In this document: positions 10,220 to 18,398 of the stretch, piece by piece
How the letters are laid out: the number at the start of each line of letters is the position of its first letter
Position numbering within the stretch: position 1 is the stretch's first letter
Source: JADHUC01 sp964617665
GTDB taxonomy: Bacteria; Planctomycetota; Planctomycetia; Pirellulales; Pirellulaceae
Reading direction: 5' to 3'
Length of the DNA: 30,466 bases
Assembly: GCA_964617665.1 (NCBI GenBank)
Contig: CAZUAH010000116.1
Span: 1-30,466, forward strand
Position numbers and translations under genes: made by a program
Notes under the pieces: generated by a model
Database searches by the model: none
Told to the model about the DNA's origin: nothing
Seen by the model: only the letters and a program-made list of their open reading frames with translations

Positions 10220-10519
10220 ATTGATCGGCGTGCTGCGAATAGTACGCCCCAATCTACTTCTATTTGCGCGATACGTTGATATGTGTCGCGAAAAATGGAG
10301 AGAATTTTGTCCAGGCACTTGCGTCAGTTTGAAAGACGAAACCGCAACCGATCGGGTTTTGACAAATCGCAATCTGTGGGACAGGGGCTGCCTTGTTTAG
10401 CCGCAAGGCCGGTGCTAACCAGCCAGACGTATGGTATCATTGTTGACAGATGATCGGCGAAGCGGTCCGCGCCCCACAAATGGCGCCCTGACGACCGGAA
10501 AGATTATCGGAGCAACACG
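10220..10519. other. Divergent intergenic region between sigma factor and hybrid kinase
   Basis: About 300 bases separate the sigma start (minus) from the kinase start (plus), so both promoters should lie here. A TTGACA-like hexamer occurs near 10360 and a TATCAT hexamer at 10434-10439, but they are not correctly spaced for one promoter. No tRNA, known riboswitch or coding frame is supported. The only clear structure is the small hairpin at 10390-10409. Confidence 0.5.
10390..10409 (+). other. Small hairpin in the leader of the hybrid kinase gene
   Basis: GCCTTG (10390-10395) and CAAGGC (10404-10409) pair around an 8-base loop. A flanking GGCT and a later AGCC could extend the fold. It lies about 110 bases before the kinase start. 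There is no T-run, so it is not an obvious terminator, and it does not match a riboswitch class that I recognise. It may be chance. Confidence 0.25.
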
Positions 10520-13500
10520 ATGGCCAAGCAGCTACGACGTACATCAAAACTGTCGCGAGTACTTGTGGTGTTGCTGATCGTCGTCACTGGGCTGACCCTG
10601 TCAACTATGGGATTTTGGAACCTCTCGGCAAGCTTGATCAGCGCAGAACAGGAGACGCGGCGAGCGGAATTGGAGACACAAGCGGGGCAAATCGCGCGTG
10701 CGATGGAGCAACAGCTCACCGCAGACGTCAGCACGGCGTGGCCGGCGGGACGGTTTGTCGTCGATTCCGCCCCCGGTCCTCTCGACGAATTCTGTATAGT
10801 GGCGCAGCAATGTAGGTCCGGCCGCGAGAAAGAGATCCTCGCGGTGCTGTGGTTGCCGAGAGTGAGGCCCAGCGAGCGCGCCGCCCACGAAGAGGCTGGA
10901 AAGAGAGAGGTGCATGAAGATTATCAGCTGAAACATGCGCCGTCCGAGAGTGATGCAGATTCCCCGCTCCACGGCGATGGCGACGATTGCTTTCCGGTCT
11001 ACTTCGCGTACCCGTTTGACGAAAACCTGCAGTCACTTGGGCTCGATCTCGCAACTTCCTCGATCCACAGCAACACCCTGGCAAGGGCGATGGAGAATGG
11101 TAGGCCGACAGTAAGCAGCCGGACCGACTGGACGGATGCGGCGGGCAAACACAATGCCCTTTTTGTGGCGCGACCAATAGTCCGCGAGTCCGAATCAGTT
11201 GAGGAGGATACGCTGGAGACCAGACGCGAAAGATTGCTGGGCTTTGTTGCAGTTCTGATTCACGTTGACGAAATGGTCAATAACGCTGTGGGCCAATTTG
11301 ACGATAGCATCGATGTTCACTTGCTGTCCGAGTCCGATTCCGAGGGATGGGAATTCGTGTGTGCCTACGATTCGAAAGCCCAGCAAACGAAGTTTGAGCC
11401 AATTCATGTCGCTGGCCCAGACGGCACCGACAAGCCAATCGGCATGACTCCTCTGGCTGTAAGCGGCGGGACATGGGCAATCGAGTGTTTTCCGACGGAC
11501 ACCTCACCGATCGTTCGCACGAACACATTGCCCGAAGTCACTCTGGCGTTCGGCTTGGTGCTGACCGTCGTACTTGCTTTCTACGCCAATACGCTTCTGG
11601 GACAAACGGCTCGCGTCGAGCGATTGGTGATCAAGAGGACAAAGCAGGTTGCATACGAACGCTTTCTATTAGCCACGCTCCTTGAAACTTCACCCGACTA
11701 CATCTACTTCAAGGACGCCGATAGCCGTTTCATACGGGTCAGCAAGGCATTGGCGGACTATCTCGGCTTTAGAACGACGGACGAAGCCGTTGGCAAAGCC
11801 GATGCGGACATGTTCGACGAGCAGCTAGCCCGACAGTACATGGCCGATGAGCGGAAAGTCATGGAGACTGGCAAGCCTGTCGTGGACAAAGAAGAAGAAC
11901 AGGCGTGGCCGGATGGTCGACTTGCGTGGGTTTCGACGACCAAGATGCCGTTGCGTAACCCGGACGGCGAGACGATCGGCACGTTTGGTATCTCACGCGA
12001 CATCACAGGACGAAAACGGAGCGAAGCGCAACTGAAAGCGGCCAAGGAAGCCGCCGAAGCCGCCAATCGTGCCAAAAGCGATTTTTTGGCCAATATGAGT
12101 CACGAGATTCGCACTCCACTGAACGCTGTCATCGGCATGACGGAGCTTGTGCTCGATTCCGAGCTCACGAACGCGCAACGTGAGTACTTGAAGATGGTGT
12201 TGGGATCCGGCGAAGCGCTGGTGTCGATCGTCAATGACATCTTGGACTTCTCCAAGATCGACGCTGGCAAATTGGATCTCGTGCCAACGGTGTTCGAACT
12301 GCGCGAGGACCTGGGAGATGCGATCCAGTCGCTAGCCTTTCGCGCGCATGCAAAAGGCTTAGAACTGGCCTGCCGCATCCAACCAGATGTGCCTGAGCGG
12401 CTGATGGGCGACGTAGGTCGACTCCGACAAATCGTGGTGAATTTGGTTGGCAACGCCATCAAGTTCACGGATTCGGGTGAAGTCGTCCTGGAAGTGGAAC
12501 AGCAATCGCAGGAAGGGGACGAGGTGTTGCTACACTTCACCGTCACTGATACGGGAATCGGGGTTCCCAAAGAGAAGCAGGCTGTCATTTTTGGCGCCTT
12601 CGAGCAAGCCGACACTTCTGCAACCAGGCAGTACGGTGGGACGGGCCTGGGGCTGGCGATATCGTCTCGACTAGTGGAGCTGATGGACGGGCAGATTTGG
12701 CTGGAAAGCGAAGTCGGTCAAGGCAGTCGATTCCATTTCACCAGTCGTTTCCGGATTTCTGGTGGTGCTCCCCCCGATGTTTCGCTGGCGCGCATATCCG
12801 GCACGCGCGTCATGGTGGTCGACGACAATGCCACGAACCGTCGAATTCTGGTAGAGATTCTTCGCAACTGGGGAATGGAACCCGAATCGGCCAACAGCGC
12901 GCAAGAAGCCTTGCCCCTGTTGCGTCAGGCGCAGCGTTCCGGTAACCCGTACCCTTTGGTGCTGACCGACGCGAATATGCCGGAAACAGACGGCTTTGCT
13001 TTTGCCGACACGGTCAAGGGTGACGGGGACCTTGGCAGCACCATTATCATGATGCTGACCTCTGGAGATCGTCCGGGCGATGTCGCTCGGTGCGAAGATT
13101 TGGGCGTAGCCGCGTATCTGCTCAAACCGGTCAAACAATCCGAGTTATTCGACGCGATCGTCATGGCCCTTGGAATCACCGCCGCCGAAGACGAGATTCC
13201 AGAGATGCTTGTTGCCGAGCCCGCTGGCGGGACTGCTTCGCTGCAGGTGCTTCTGGCGGAAGACAGTCTGGTCAATCAGAAGCTGGCCGTGGGGATCTTG
13301 GAGAAACGCGGGCATACCGTGGTCGTTGCGAACGACGGACGGGAAGCACTTGCGGCGCTGGCGACGCGGGATTTCGATGTAGTGTTGATGGACGTGCAGA
13401 TGCCCGAGATGGATGGCCTGGAAACGACCGCCGCCATTCGTGCCAAGGAGAAAAACACGAAGGCCCATATGCCGATCATTGCCATGACGGCCCACGCGAT

Positions 13501-13636
13501 GAAAGGCGACCGCGAACGATGCTTAGCGGCAGGTATGGATGCCTACGTGGCAAAACCGATCCGCGCAAAAGCGTTATTGGAGGCAATACGGGCAGTGCTG
13601 GCGGCGACGGACGGCGTTCCCGAAGCCGATGGCTAG
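10520..13636 (+). CDS. CHASE-PAS hybrid histidine kinase with two receiver domains
   Basis: The 1038-residue protein is a membrane hybrid sensor kinase. It has a membrane segment at about 14-33 and an extracytoplasmic CHASE-like ligand domain at about 90-254 (LWLPRVRPSER, then the YPFDEN and GLDLATS blocks). A second membrane segment lies at about 340-361, then a PAS domain at about 378-495. The dimerisation domain has the phospho-His H528 in MSHEIRTPLNAVIGM. The ATPase has an N box, DTGIGVPKE near 675 and GGTGLGLAI near 706. Receiver 1 has D817 (LTDANMPETDG) and receiver 2 has D958 (LMDVQMPEMDG). No Hpt domain is present, so a separate phosphotransfer partner is expected if the relay goes further. 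GGAG at 10509-10512 lies 7 bases before the ATG. It is divergent from the sigma gene and convergent with the small monooxygenase gene. The ligand is unknown. Confidence 0.95.
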   Translation: MAKQLRRTSKLSRVLVVLLIVVTGLTLSTMGFWNLSASLISAEQETRRAELETQAGQIARAMEQQLTADVSTAWPAGRFVVDSAPGPLDEFCIVAQQCRSGREKEILAVLWLPRVRPSERAAHEEAGKREVHEDYQLKHAPSESDADSPLHGDGDDCFPVYFAYPFDENLQSLGLDLATSSIHSNTLARAMENGRPTVSSRTDWTDAAGKHNALFVARPIVRESESVEEDTLETRRERLLGFVAVLIHVDEMVNNAVGQFDDSIDVHLLSESDSEGWEFVCAYDSKAQQTKFEPIHVAGPDGTDKPIGMTPLAVSGGTWAIECFPTDTSPIVRTNTLPEVTLAFGLVLTVVLAFYANTLLGQTARVERLVIKRTKQVAYERFLLATLLETSPDYIYFKDADSRFIRVSKALADYLGFRTTDEAVGKADADMFDEQLARQYMADERKVMETGKPVVDKEEEQAWPDGRLAWVSTTKMPLRNPDGETIGTFGISRDITGRKRSEAQLKAAKEAAEAANRAKSDFLANMSHEIRTPLNAVIGMTELVLDSELTNAQREYLKMVLGSGEALVSIVNDILDFSKIDAGKLDLVPTVFELREDLGDAIQSLAFRAHAKGLELACRIQPDVPERLMGDVGRLRQIVVNLVGNAIKFTDSGEVVLEVEQQSQEGDEVLLHFTVTDTGIGVPKEKQAVIFGAFEQADTSATRQYGGTGLGLAISSRLVELMDGQIWLESEVGQGSRFHFTSRFRISGGAPPDVSLARISGTRVMVVDDNATNRRILVEILRNWGMEPESANSAQEALPLLRQAQRSGNPYPLVLTDANMPETDGFAFADTVKGDGDLGSTIIMMLTSGDRPGDVARCEDLGVAAYLLKPVKQSELFDAIVMALGITAAEDEIPEMLVAEPAGGTASLQVLLAEDSLVNQKLAVGILEKRGHTVVVANDGREALAALATRDFDVVLMDVQMPEMDGLETTAAIRAKEKNTKAHMPIIAMTAHAMKGDRERCLAAGMDAYVAKPIRAKALLEAIRAVLAATDGVPEADG

Positions 13637-13673
13637 GTTACCGTGGCCAGGGCCCGACGACCAGCCAAGATCC

Positions 13674-13979
13674 TCAACTCTCCTCGTCTCCAAAAAAAAT
13701 GCTGAAGTGTTTCACGCCCTGCCTCGGCTCGGCCATCCAGTCCGCGACGGTTTCTTTCCAGCGGAGATAATGCTCGGTTTGCTGGTGTTTGGTGAAGTCG
13801 TCTTTGCTCAAATAGGTCTCGTACAGCAGGAATCGCGTCGGGTCGTCTTCGGCCTTTAGGACGTCAAATCGCACGTTGCCCGGCTCTTTTCGAGAATTGC
13901 GGGCATTGTCCATAGTTGCCGTGATGAAGGAATCCACCTGATCGGACTTGACGAATACGGTCACACTGACGACGTACAT
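13674..13979 (-). CDS. ABM-fold monooxygenase, LsrG/quinol monooxygenase-like
   Basis: This 101-residue protein has the length and pattern of the antibiotic-biosynthesis-monooxygenase (ABM) dimeric ferredoxin-like fold. The pattern is a start strand MYVVSVTVFVKSD, a helix with FITATMDNARNSRKEPGN, the RFDVLKAEDDPTRFLLYETY block and a late HQQTEHYLRWKETVADWM helix. Relatives include YgiN quinol monooxygenase and LsrG, which acts on phospho-AI-2. The pattern of an early Asn plus the RFLLYE block fits both, so the substrate is not decided. The ATG at 13979 is preferred to one 21 bases earlier because GGGGAG lies 7 bases upstream of it. It stands alone, 37 bp from the convergent kinase stop, and shares its upstream region with the PP2C gene. 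Confidence 0.85.
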   Translation of the reverse strand: MYVVSVTVFVKSDQVDSFITATMDNARNSRKEPGNVRFDVLKAEDDPTRFLLYETYLSKDDFTKHQQTEHYLRWKETVADWMAEPRQGVKHFSIFFGDEES

Positions 13980-14074
13980 GACATCTCCCCTTCGTGGCAT
14001 TCTGACAGGGACAGAAAAGCATTGTAGGAAGCCAGCTAGTCTGCGAACAGCACCCAGAATTTTCCCTAGTTACC

Positions 14075-14104
14075 TTGATGACCCGCCATACTCACTAGTA
14101 AACT
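14075..14104 (+). promoter_or_regulatory. Possible sigma70-type promoter of the PP2C gene
   Basis: TTGATG (14075-14080) and TAAACT (14099-14104) are spaced by 18 bases, about 40 bases before the PP2C start. The match to consensus is weak. The -10 box overlaps the palindrome at 14101-14112, which is how a repressor site would be placed. This rests on sequence pattern only. Confidence 0.3.
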
Positions 14105-14112
14105 CATGAGTT
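14101..14112. promoter_or_regulatory. Perfect 12-bp palindrome, possible operator
   Basis: AACTCATGAGTT is a perfect palindrome in the divergent region between the monooxygenase gene and the PP2C gene, 33 bases before the PP2C start. Half sites ACTCA (14090-14094) and ATGAGT (14118-14123) flank it and form a wider inverted pair. The position suits an operator that could control both genes; the binding protein is unknown. Confidence 0.35.
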
Positions 14113-14145
14113 GGAGAATGAGTCACTTCACGAAAGGTTCTCGTC

Positions 14146-15339
14146 ATGCGAATCTTAGTCGGATGGGATGACTTCGCCGAGGCGGAGTTGATCGACACTT
14201 TTCTGAACATCGACGAGAACGTCGCCCGTGTGTTCACTGACGGTTCGGAATTCGATGCGATCGTGGGAACCGAAGAGTTTGACGCCGCGATGCTCGCCTT
14301 GAGTTTTCCGACCGAAGAGGCGGCTTTCCCTCTGTTCAAGAAGATCCGCCAGTCTCATCCGGGTATTCCCATCGTTGGGGCTTGGCGTTCGGGCGAAATC
14401 AGTCAGGTTGCAAAGTTCATTCTGAACGGTTTGCACTCGTTCATCTCTCGTGACGAAAACGGCGATTTCATCTTCCTGCTCATGTCGATCATGGAAGCCG
14501 CTCACATGTCGGTCCAAGCCCGACGTGCGCAGGTGGTTGCCGAGAAGCTGCGGGAGGAGGTCGAAGCTGTCCGGCAGTTACAGGAATCCGTGCTGCCCAC
14601 CGATCTGCCGATGCCGGAAGGATATAAGGTTGTCGCCCGTTACGAGCCATCGCAAATCCGCGTGGTTGGGGACAAGCCGGTCGTCATGGCCGGGGGTGAC
14701 TACTACGACGTCTTCAATCTGGAAGAAAATGAAGTTGTCCTCGTGCTAGGCGATGCGGCTGGGCATGGTGTGAAGGCTTGCATGTCGATCATGACCATGC
14801 ACACCCTGATCACGATGATCCGCGACCGCCGCTTCCAAAACACGGCCGACTTCGTGACAGAGATAAACCGCCGCCTGTGCAAGAGCGACATCATCGGCGG
14901 AGACCAGGGTGGATTTATCACCTTGCTGTATTGTGCCTTGAACCCGCAGGAGCATCGTCTGGAGTGGACGTCTGCGGGCCATCCTATGCCATTGCTACAA
15001 GACCTGGAAACGAACGAGATCACGAAGCTCGCAAGCAAAGACGAGGGTGGGCTTCCGTTGGTGATCGACGATGAATGGGAGTACGAGCGCTGCCAAGCCA
15101 CCGTTCCTGAGAATTCTCGCATCCTTCTGTACACGGACGGGTTGGACGAGGCGTTTCCGCAAGACGGCGACGAGGAGGAGCAATTCGGCGAAGATGGCAT
15201 CCTCGCCACGTTGCAGGACACGGTGGACAAGCCCTTGGAAGAAGTGCTCGAACGCTTGTTCGAAGACTCGCACAAAGCAACGCGGGGTTCAGGGCGCATG
15301 GACGACACTTCCGTTGTGCTCCTGGAACGCCGAGGCTGA
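14146..15339 (+). CDS. Pseudo-receiver plus SpoIIE/RsbU-type PP2C phosphatase
   Basis: The 397-residue protein is a response-regulator-like serine/threonine phosphatase. Residues 1-115 have the length and strand/helix rhythm of a receiver, with early acidic D8-D9. The third strand reads DAAMLALSFPT, without the phospho-acceptor Asp, and the conserved late Lys is not evident. A helical linker (122-150, with the LQESVLPTDLP motif typical of RsbU-like proteins) leads to the PP2C domain. Its metal residues are intact: GGDYYD (D185), GDAAGHG (D203), TDGLDEA (D331) and MDDTSV (D386-387). Such phosphatases usually dephosphorylate an anti-anti-sigma protein in partner switching; no STAS or RsbW-like gene is in the window. 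AAAGG lies 8 bases before the ATG. The input is probably protein binding, not phosphorylation (inference). Confidence 0.93.
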   Translation: MRILVGWDDFAEAELIDTFLNIDENVARVFTDGSEFDAIVGTEEFDAAMLALSFPTEEAAFPLFKKIRQSHPGIPIVGAWRSGEISQVAKFILNGLHSFISRDENGDFIFLLMSIMEAAHMSVQARRAQVVAEKLREEVEAVRQLQESVLPTDLPMPEGYKVVARYEPSQIRVVGDKPVVMAGGDYYDVFNLEENEVVLVLGDAAGHGVKACMSIMTMHTLITMIRDRRFQNTADFVTEINRRLCKSDIIGGDQGGFITLLYCALNPQEHRLEWTSAGHPMPLLQDLETNEITKLASKDEGGLPLVIDDEWEYERCQATVPENSRILLYTDGLDEAFPQDGDEEEQFGEDGILATLQDTVDKPLEEVLERLFEDSHKATRGSGRMDDTSVVLLERRG

Positions 15340-15426
15340 GATCGTTCGCGCGACGACTGGGGATCGCCAAGAAAGCGCGAATAGGATTCACGTTTTGCCG
15401 CACCGGAAGTTCAAAGGCAGCCGTCT

Positions 15427-16647
15427 ATGGTATCTACCCCGCTCCTGTTTCTAGCGACCACGCTCATATCTCTTGCTGCTTCATCGCCTGATACCCCTCA
15501 GGCTCGACTCGCGACTTTTGATACATCGACAGGCGAGATCTCTTTTGCGCTTAGCCTAATGCCCAATGTGCAAGATGTCGCAGACCGAGCGGTTCGCATC
15601 GTTGTGGTCTTTGACACGTCGGCGAGCCAGACAGGCCAATATCGAGACGACGGCCTCGGCGTTCTAAAGTCGATGCTGATTAGCATGGAGGAGAGGTGCC
15701 GTGTCAACCTAATGGCCGCAGACGTGCGGGCAATCTCTCTGACTGGTGGCTTCGTCGAGCCCACCGGCGCAGAGATGAAGCAGGCCTTTGCCAAACTCGA
15801 AAGACGGACACCGCTTGGTGCAATGGAAATGAACGCTGTGTTGCGCGGTGCCTTGGCTTGTTTTGCCGGTAGCGAGAATACGCGACGATCGATCGTCTTC
15901 ATCGGTGATGGGTTGAGTCGGGCGAATGTCCTGCAAGCGGACGAATTTGGCAAATTGACTGCGGATCTCGTCGAGAATCGCGTTTCTGTTTCCAGTTACG
16001 CGATCGGCCCCGAGCGAGACGTTCATCTGTTGGCTGCCCTCGCGAATCACACCGGCGGCATGGTGTTTGTCGATTCGGACGAAGCTGACTTCGCGGATCG
16101 AGCGGGAATGGCACTCGCGGATGTCGCAAAAAGAATCGTAGTCTGGCCGACTTCGGTGAACTTGCCGGACACCATGCAAGAAGCCTACCCGTCCCCGACG
16201 CCGCCATTTCGTACAGACCGCGACACGATTCTGATTGGAATTCTTGACAATCGAACACCGCAACAGGTTACTATCACCGCGGAGGTGGCCGGAAAGCCGA
16301 TCGAACTGAACTGGAACCTCACGCCCGAACCTTCGAATGACGAGTTCGGCTTCTTGCCACAGTTGATCGCCGAAACGCGCGACGATGACGGCTTGACTCT
16401 TCCCACCGCCGGCTCCGCGGGATTGCGAGAGGCGGGTCGCATCATTTTGGCTGGGGCCGAGGGTCTGCTGAAGATTGGCATCCGCGCGTTGAAGACGGGT
16501 GACATTCAAGGCGCTGAGAAAATGGCCAATTCTGTGCTGCAACGTGATCCTACCAACCCCCAAGCACTGGCGCTGAAGCGGGCAATCGAAAGAAAGAAAG
16601 CCGGCGGCAGAATCGGCGAGACACCTCTGATCATCAAGCTGAAATGA
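15427..16647 (+). CDS. Exported VWA-domain protein with TPR-like C-terminus
   Basis: The 406-residue protein begins with a signal peptide (hydrophobic 4-19, probable cut near LAASS). A VWA-like domain spans about 55-230, with MIDAS D63-T-S-A-S67, FIGDGLS at about 158-164 and a candidate MIDAS Thr near 128. After a beta-rich part, residues about 335-390 look like one TPR-type hairpin (IRALKTGDIQGAEKMANSVL, then DPTNPQALALKRAIE). The basic end is abrupt, and a longer ancestral protein is possible, but no continuation in another frame is supported. It starts 87 bp after the PP2C gene and may be co-transcribed. AAAGG lies about 9 bases before the ATG. The likely role is metal-dependent protein binding outside the cytoplasmic membrane; the partner is unknown. 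Confidence 0.85.
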   Translation: MVSTPLLFLATTLISLAASSPDTPQARLATFDTSTGEISFALSLMPNVQDVADRAVRIVVVFDTSASQTGQYRDDGLGVLKSMLISMEERCRVNLMAADVRAISLTGGFVEPTGAEMKQAFAKLERRTPLGAMEMNAVLRGALACFAGSENTRRSIVFIGDGLSRANVLQADEFGKLTADLVENRVSVSSYAIGPERDVHLLAALANHTGGMVFVDSDEADFADRAGMALADVAKRIVVWPTSVNLPDTMQEAYPSPTPPFRTDRDTILIGILDNRTPQQVTITAEVAGKPIELNWNLTPEPSNDEFGFLPQLIAETRDDDGLTLPTAGSAGLREAGRIILAGAEGLLKIGIRALKTGDIQGAEKMANSVLQRDPTNPQALALKRAIERKKAGGRIGETPLIIKLK

Positions 16648-16688
16648 CATCAAGCAGTTTCAGCCCCCCACCCAACGTCGACCGTCGG

Positions 16689-16748
16689 TCTGAGCGAAGC
16701 GAAGAATCTCCGAAATTGGGTAGGGTAGATCCTTCGCTTCACTTAGGA
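16689..16748. repeat. Interspersed inverted repeat (GAGCGAAGCGAAG type)
   Basis: An arm at 16689-16709 and an inverted arm at about 16727-16748 match at roughly 17 of 21 positions, around a 17-base spacer. The GCGAAGCGAAGAATCT and GATCCTTCGCTTC parts, followed by AGGATGACA, are of a type that I recall as scattered between genes in many bacterial phyla. It lies between the VWA and the oxidoreductase genes and could fold in RNA, but has no T-run. Confidence 0.55.
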
Positions 16749-16800
16749 TGACAACGAATTTCGGTGTAGAAACCGCCTAATCGTACAGGGAGATGCAACC

Positions 16801-18150
16801 ATGGACCGACGTACATTCCTTCACACCAGCGCCACCGGATTGGCTTTGTCCTCGGCCAGCAAATACGCTGCAGCCTTTGCCGAGGAAGAACCGAAACGTG
16901 TTGGGTTGATTGGCACCGGATGGTATGGCAAGTGCGATCTCTTTCGTCTGATTCAAGTCGCGCCGGTCGAAGTGGTGTCTCTGTGCGATGTGGACAAGAA
17001 GATGCTGGCTGAAGCGGCGGACATGGTCGCCGAACGACAGATCTCTAAGAAGGAGCCGCGCATTTACGGCGACTACCGCGAGATGCTCAAGGAGAAAGAC
17101 ATGGACATCGTGCTAGTCGGCACGCCCGACCATTGGCATGCCTTGCCGATGATCGCCGCCGTCGAAGCCGGGGCCGACGTCTACGTACAGAAGCCCATCA
17201 GCATCGACGTGGCCGAAAGCCAGGCGATGCTCGCAGCGGCTCGGAAGCACAAACGAGTCGTGCAAGTCGGCACACAACGACGAAGCACTCCGCACATCGC
17301 CGAGGCTCGTCGCGAGTTCATCAAATCGGGCAAGCTCGGCAAGATCGCCCATGTCGAAATCTGCTGCTACTACCACATGCGGGCTCGCAGCAATCCGCCC
17401 GACGCCGATCCGCCCGAACACCTTCACTGGGATATGTGGACCGGGCCGGCTCCGCTGCGTCCGTACAACTCGCTTGCTCATCCGGGACGCTGGCGCTCGT
17501 TCATGGAGTACAGCAATGGGATCATCGGCGACATGTGCATCCACATGCTGGACATGGTGCGTTACATGATGGATCTGGGTTGGCCGAAACGGGTCAGTTC
17601 GTCAGGCGGCATCCTTGTTGATAAGGAGAGCAAAGCCAACATCTCCGATACGCAGACCGCCACCTTCGATTACGACGATTTGACGATCGTCTGGCAGCAT
17701 CGCACTTGGGGCCACACGCCCGACTCGGACTACCCCTGGGCAGCGATTTTCTACGGCGACAAAGGCACGTTGAAGGTGAGTGTTCACAAATACGATTTCA
17801 CCCCGCGCGGCAAGGGCGATCCCGTTCATCGGGACGTCACCTTCGAGTTGGAGGAGTATCCGGAAGACAAGACCGAGAAGCGTCTAGAGAAACACGTTGC
17901 CCCGGCTATCCGTTACCACATGCTGGACTTCCTCGAAGCGATTGCCACACGCGGGAAGCCGATAGCCGACATTGAACAGGGCCACATTTCCACGACAAGC
18001 TGCATCCTGGCCAACATGGCGTGCGAACTTGGGCGAACGCTGGAATGGGACGCGGAGAACGGGAAGATCGTGGGCGACGACGAGGCGAATGGTCGGTTGC
18101 TGCGACCTTATCGCGAGCCGTGGGTTCATCCCGCGACCAATCCGGCATAG
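16801..18150 (+). CDS. Tat-exported Gfo/Idh/MocA family oxidoreductase
   Basis: The 449-residue protein starts with a twin-arginine signal (MDRRTFLHTSATGLALSSAS). The NAD(P)-binding Rossmann part begins with VGLIGTGWYG (about 34-43) and contains GTPDHWHA. The family Lys sits in YVQKPIS (Q130-K131-P132). The C-terminal alpha/beta domain has GIIGDMCIHMLDMVRYM, with the His/Asp pair typical of the catalytic region. Length is normal for the many planctomycete members, which are thought to oxidise or deglycosylate sugars in the periplasm; the substrate here is unknown. GGGAG lies about 8 bases upstream of the ATG. It appears monocistronic: repeats precede it, and a minus-strand gene ends 23 bases after it. 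Confidence 0.94.
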   Translation: MDRRTFLHTSATGLALSSASKYAAAFAEEEPKRVGLIGTGWYGKCDLFRLIQVAPVEVVSLCDVDKKMLAEAADMVAERQISKKEPRIYGDYREMLKEKDMDIVLVGTPDHWHALPMIAAVEAGADVYVQKPISIDVAESQAMLAAARKHKRVVQVGTQRRSTPHIAEARREFIKSGKLGKIAHVEICCYYHMRARSNPPDADPPEHLHWDMWTGPAPLRPYNSLAHPGRWRSFMEYSNGIIGDMCIHMLDMVRYMMDLGWPKRVSSSGGILVDKESKANISDTQTATFDYDDLTIVWQHRTWGHTPDSDYPWAAIFYGDKGTLKVSVHKYDFTPRGKGDPVHRDVTFELEEYPEDKTEKRLEKHVAPAIRYHMLDFLEAIATRGKPIADIEQGHISTTSCILANMACELGRTLEWDAENGKIVGDDEANGRLLRPYREPWVHPATNPA

Positions 18151-18173
18151 GTCCCGTTTTCACGTATGATGTG

Positions 18174-18398
18174 TTAGGACCGCGCGACGGATTTCGCACC
18201 GAGCATCACGATTTCGAGTTCGTAATCATCAAAGCCAAATGTTCGGGCAAACTTCTCGGCCAACGCGGCAGCCCGACGCGGCTTCCAGACACCGACATAG
18301 AGGAGTTCGTTCAGGATCTTATCTACGTAGTAAACAGGAACGGACTCTCCGCCCGTATCGAAGATCCTCAAAACGGCGTTCAATGGTGATCGCTTCAT
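18174..18398 (-). CDS. Small protein of unknown function
   Basis: A 74-residue frame starts at ATG 18398 with GGGAG 8 bases upstream; a 79-residue version from ATG 18413 has a poorer site. The composition looks like a folded soluble protein, with alternating strands and helices (VLRIFDTGGESVPVYYVDKI, EKFARTFGFDDYELEIVML). There is no signal or membrane segment. I do not recognise the family. It is convergent with the oxidoreductase gene and has no partner on its own strand nearby. Confidence 0.5.
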   Translation of the reverse strand: MKRSPLNAVLRIFDTGGESVPVYYVDKILNELLYVGVWKPRRAAALAEKFARTFGFDDYELEIVMLGAKSVARS

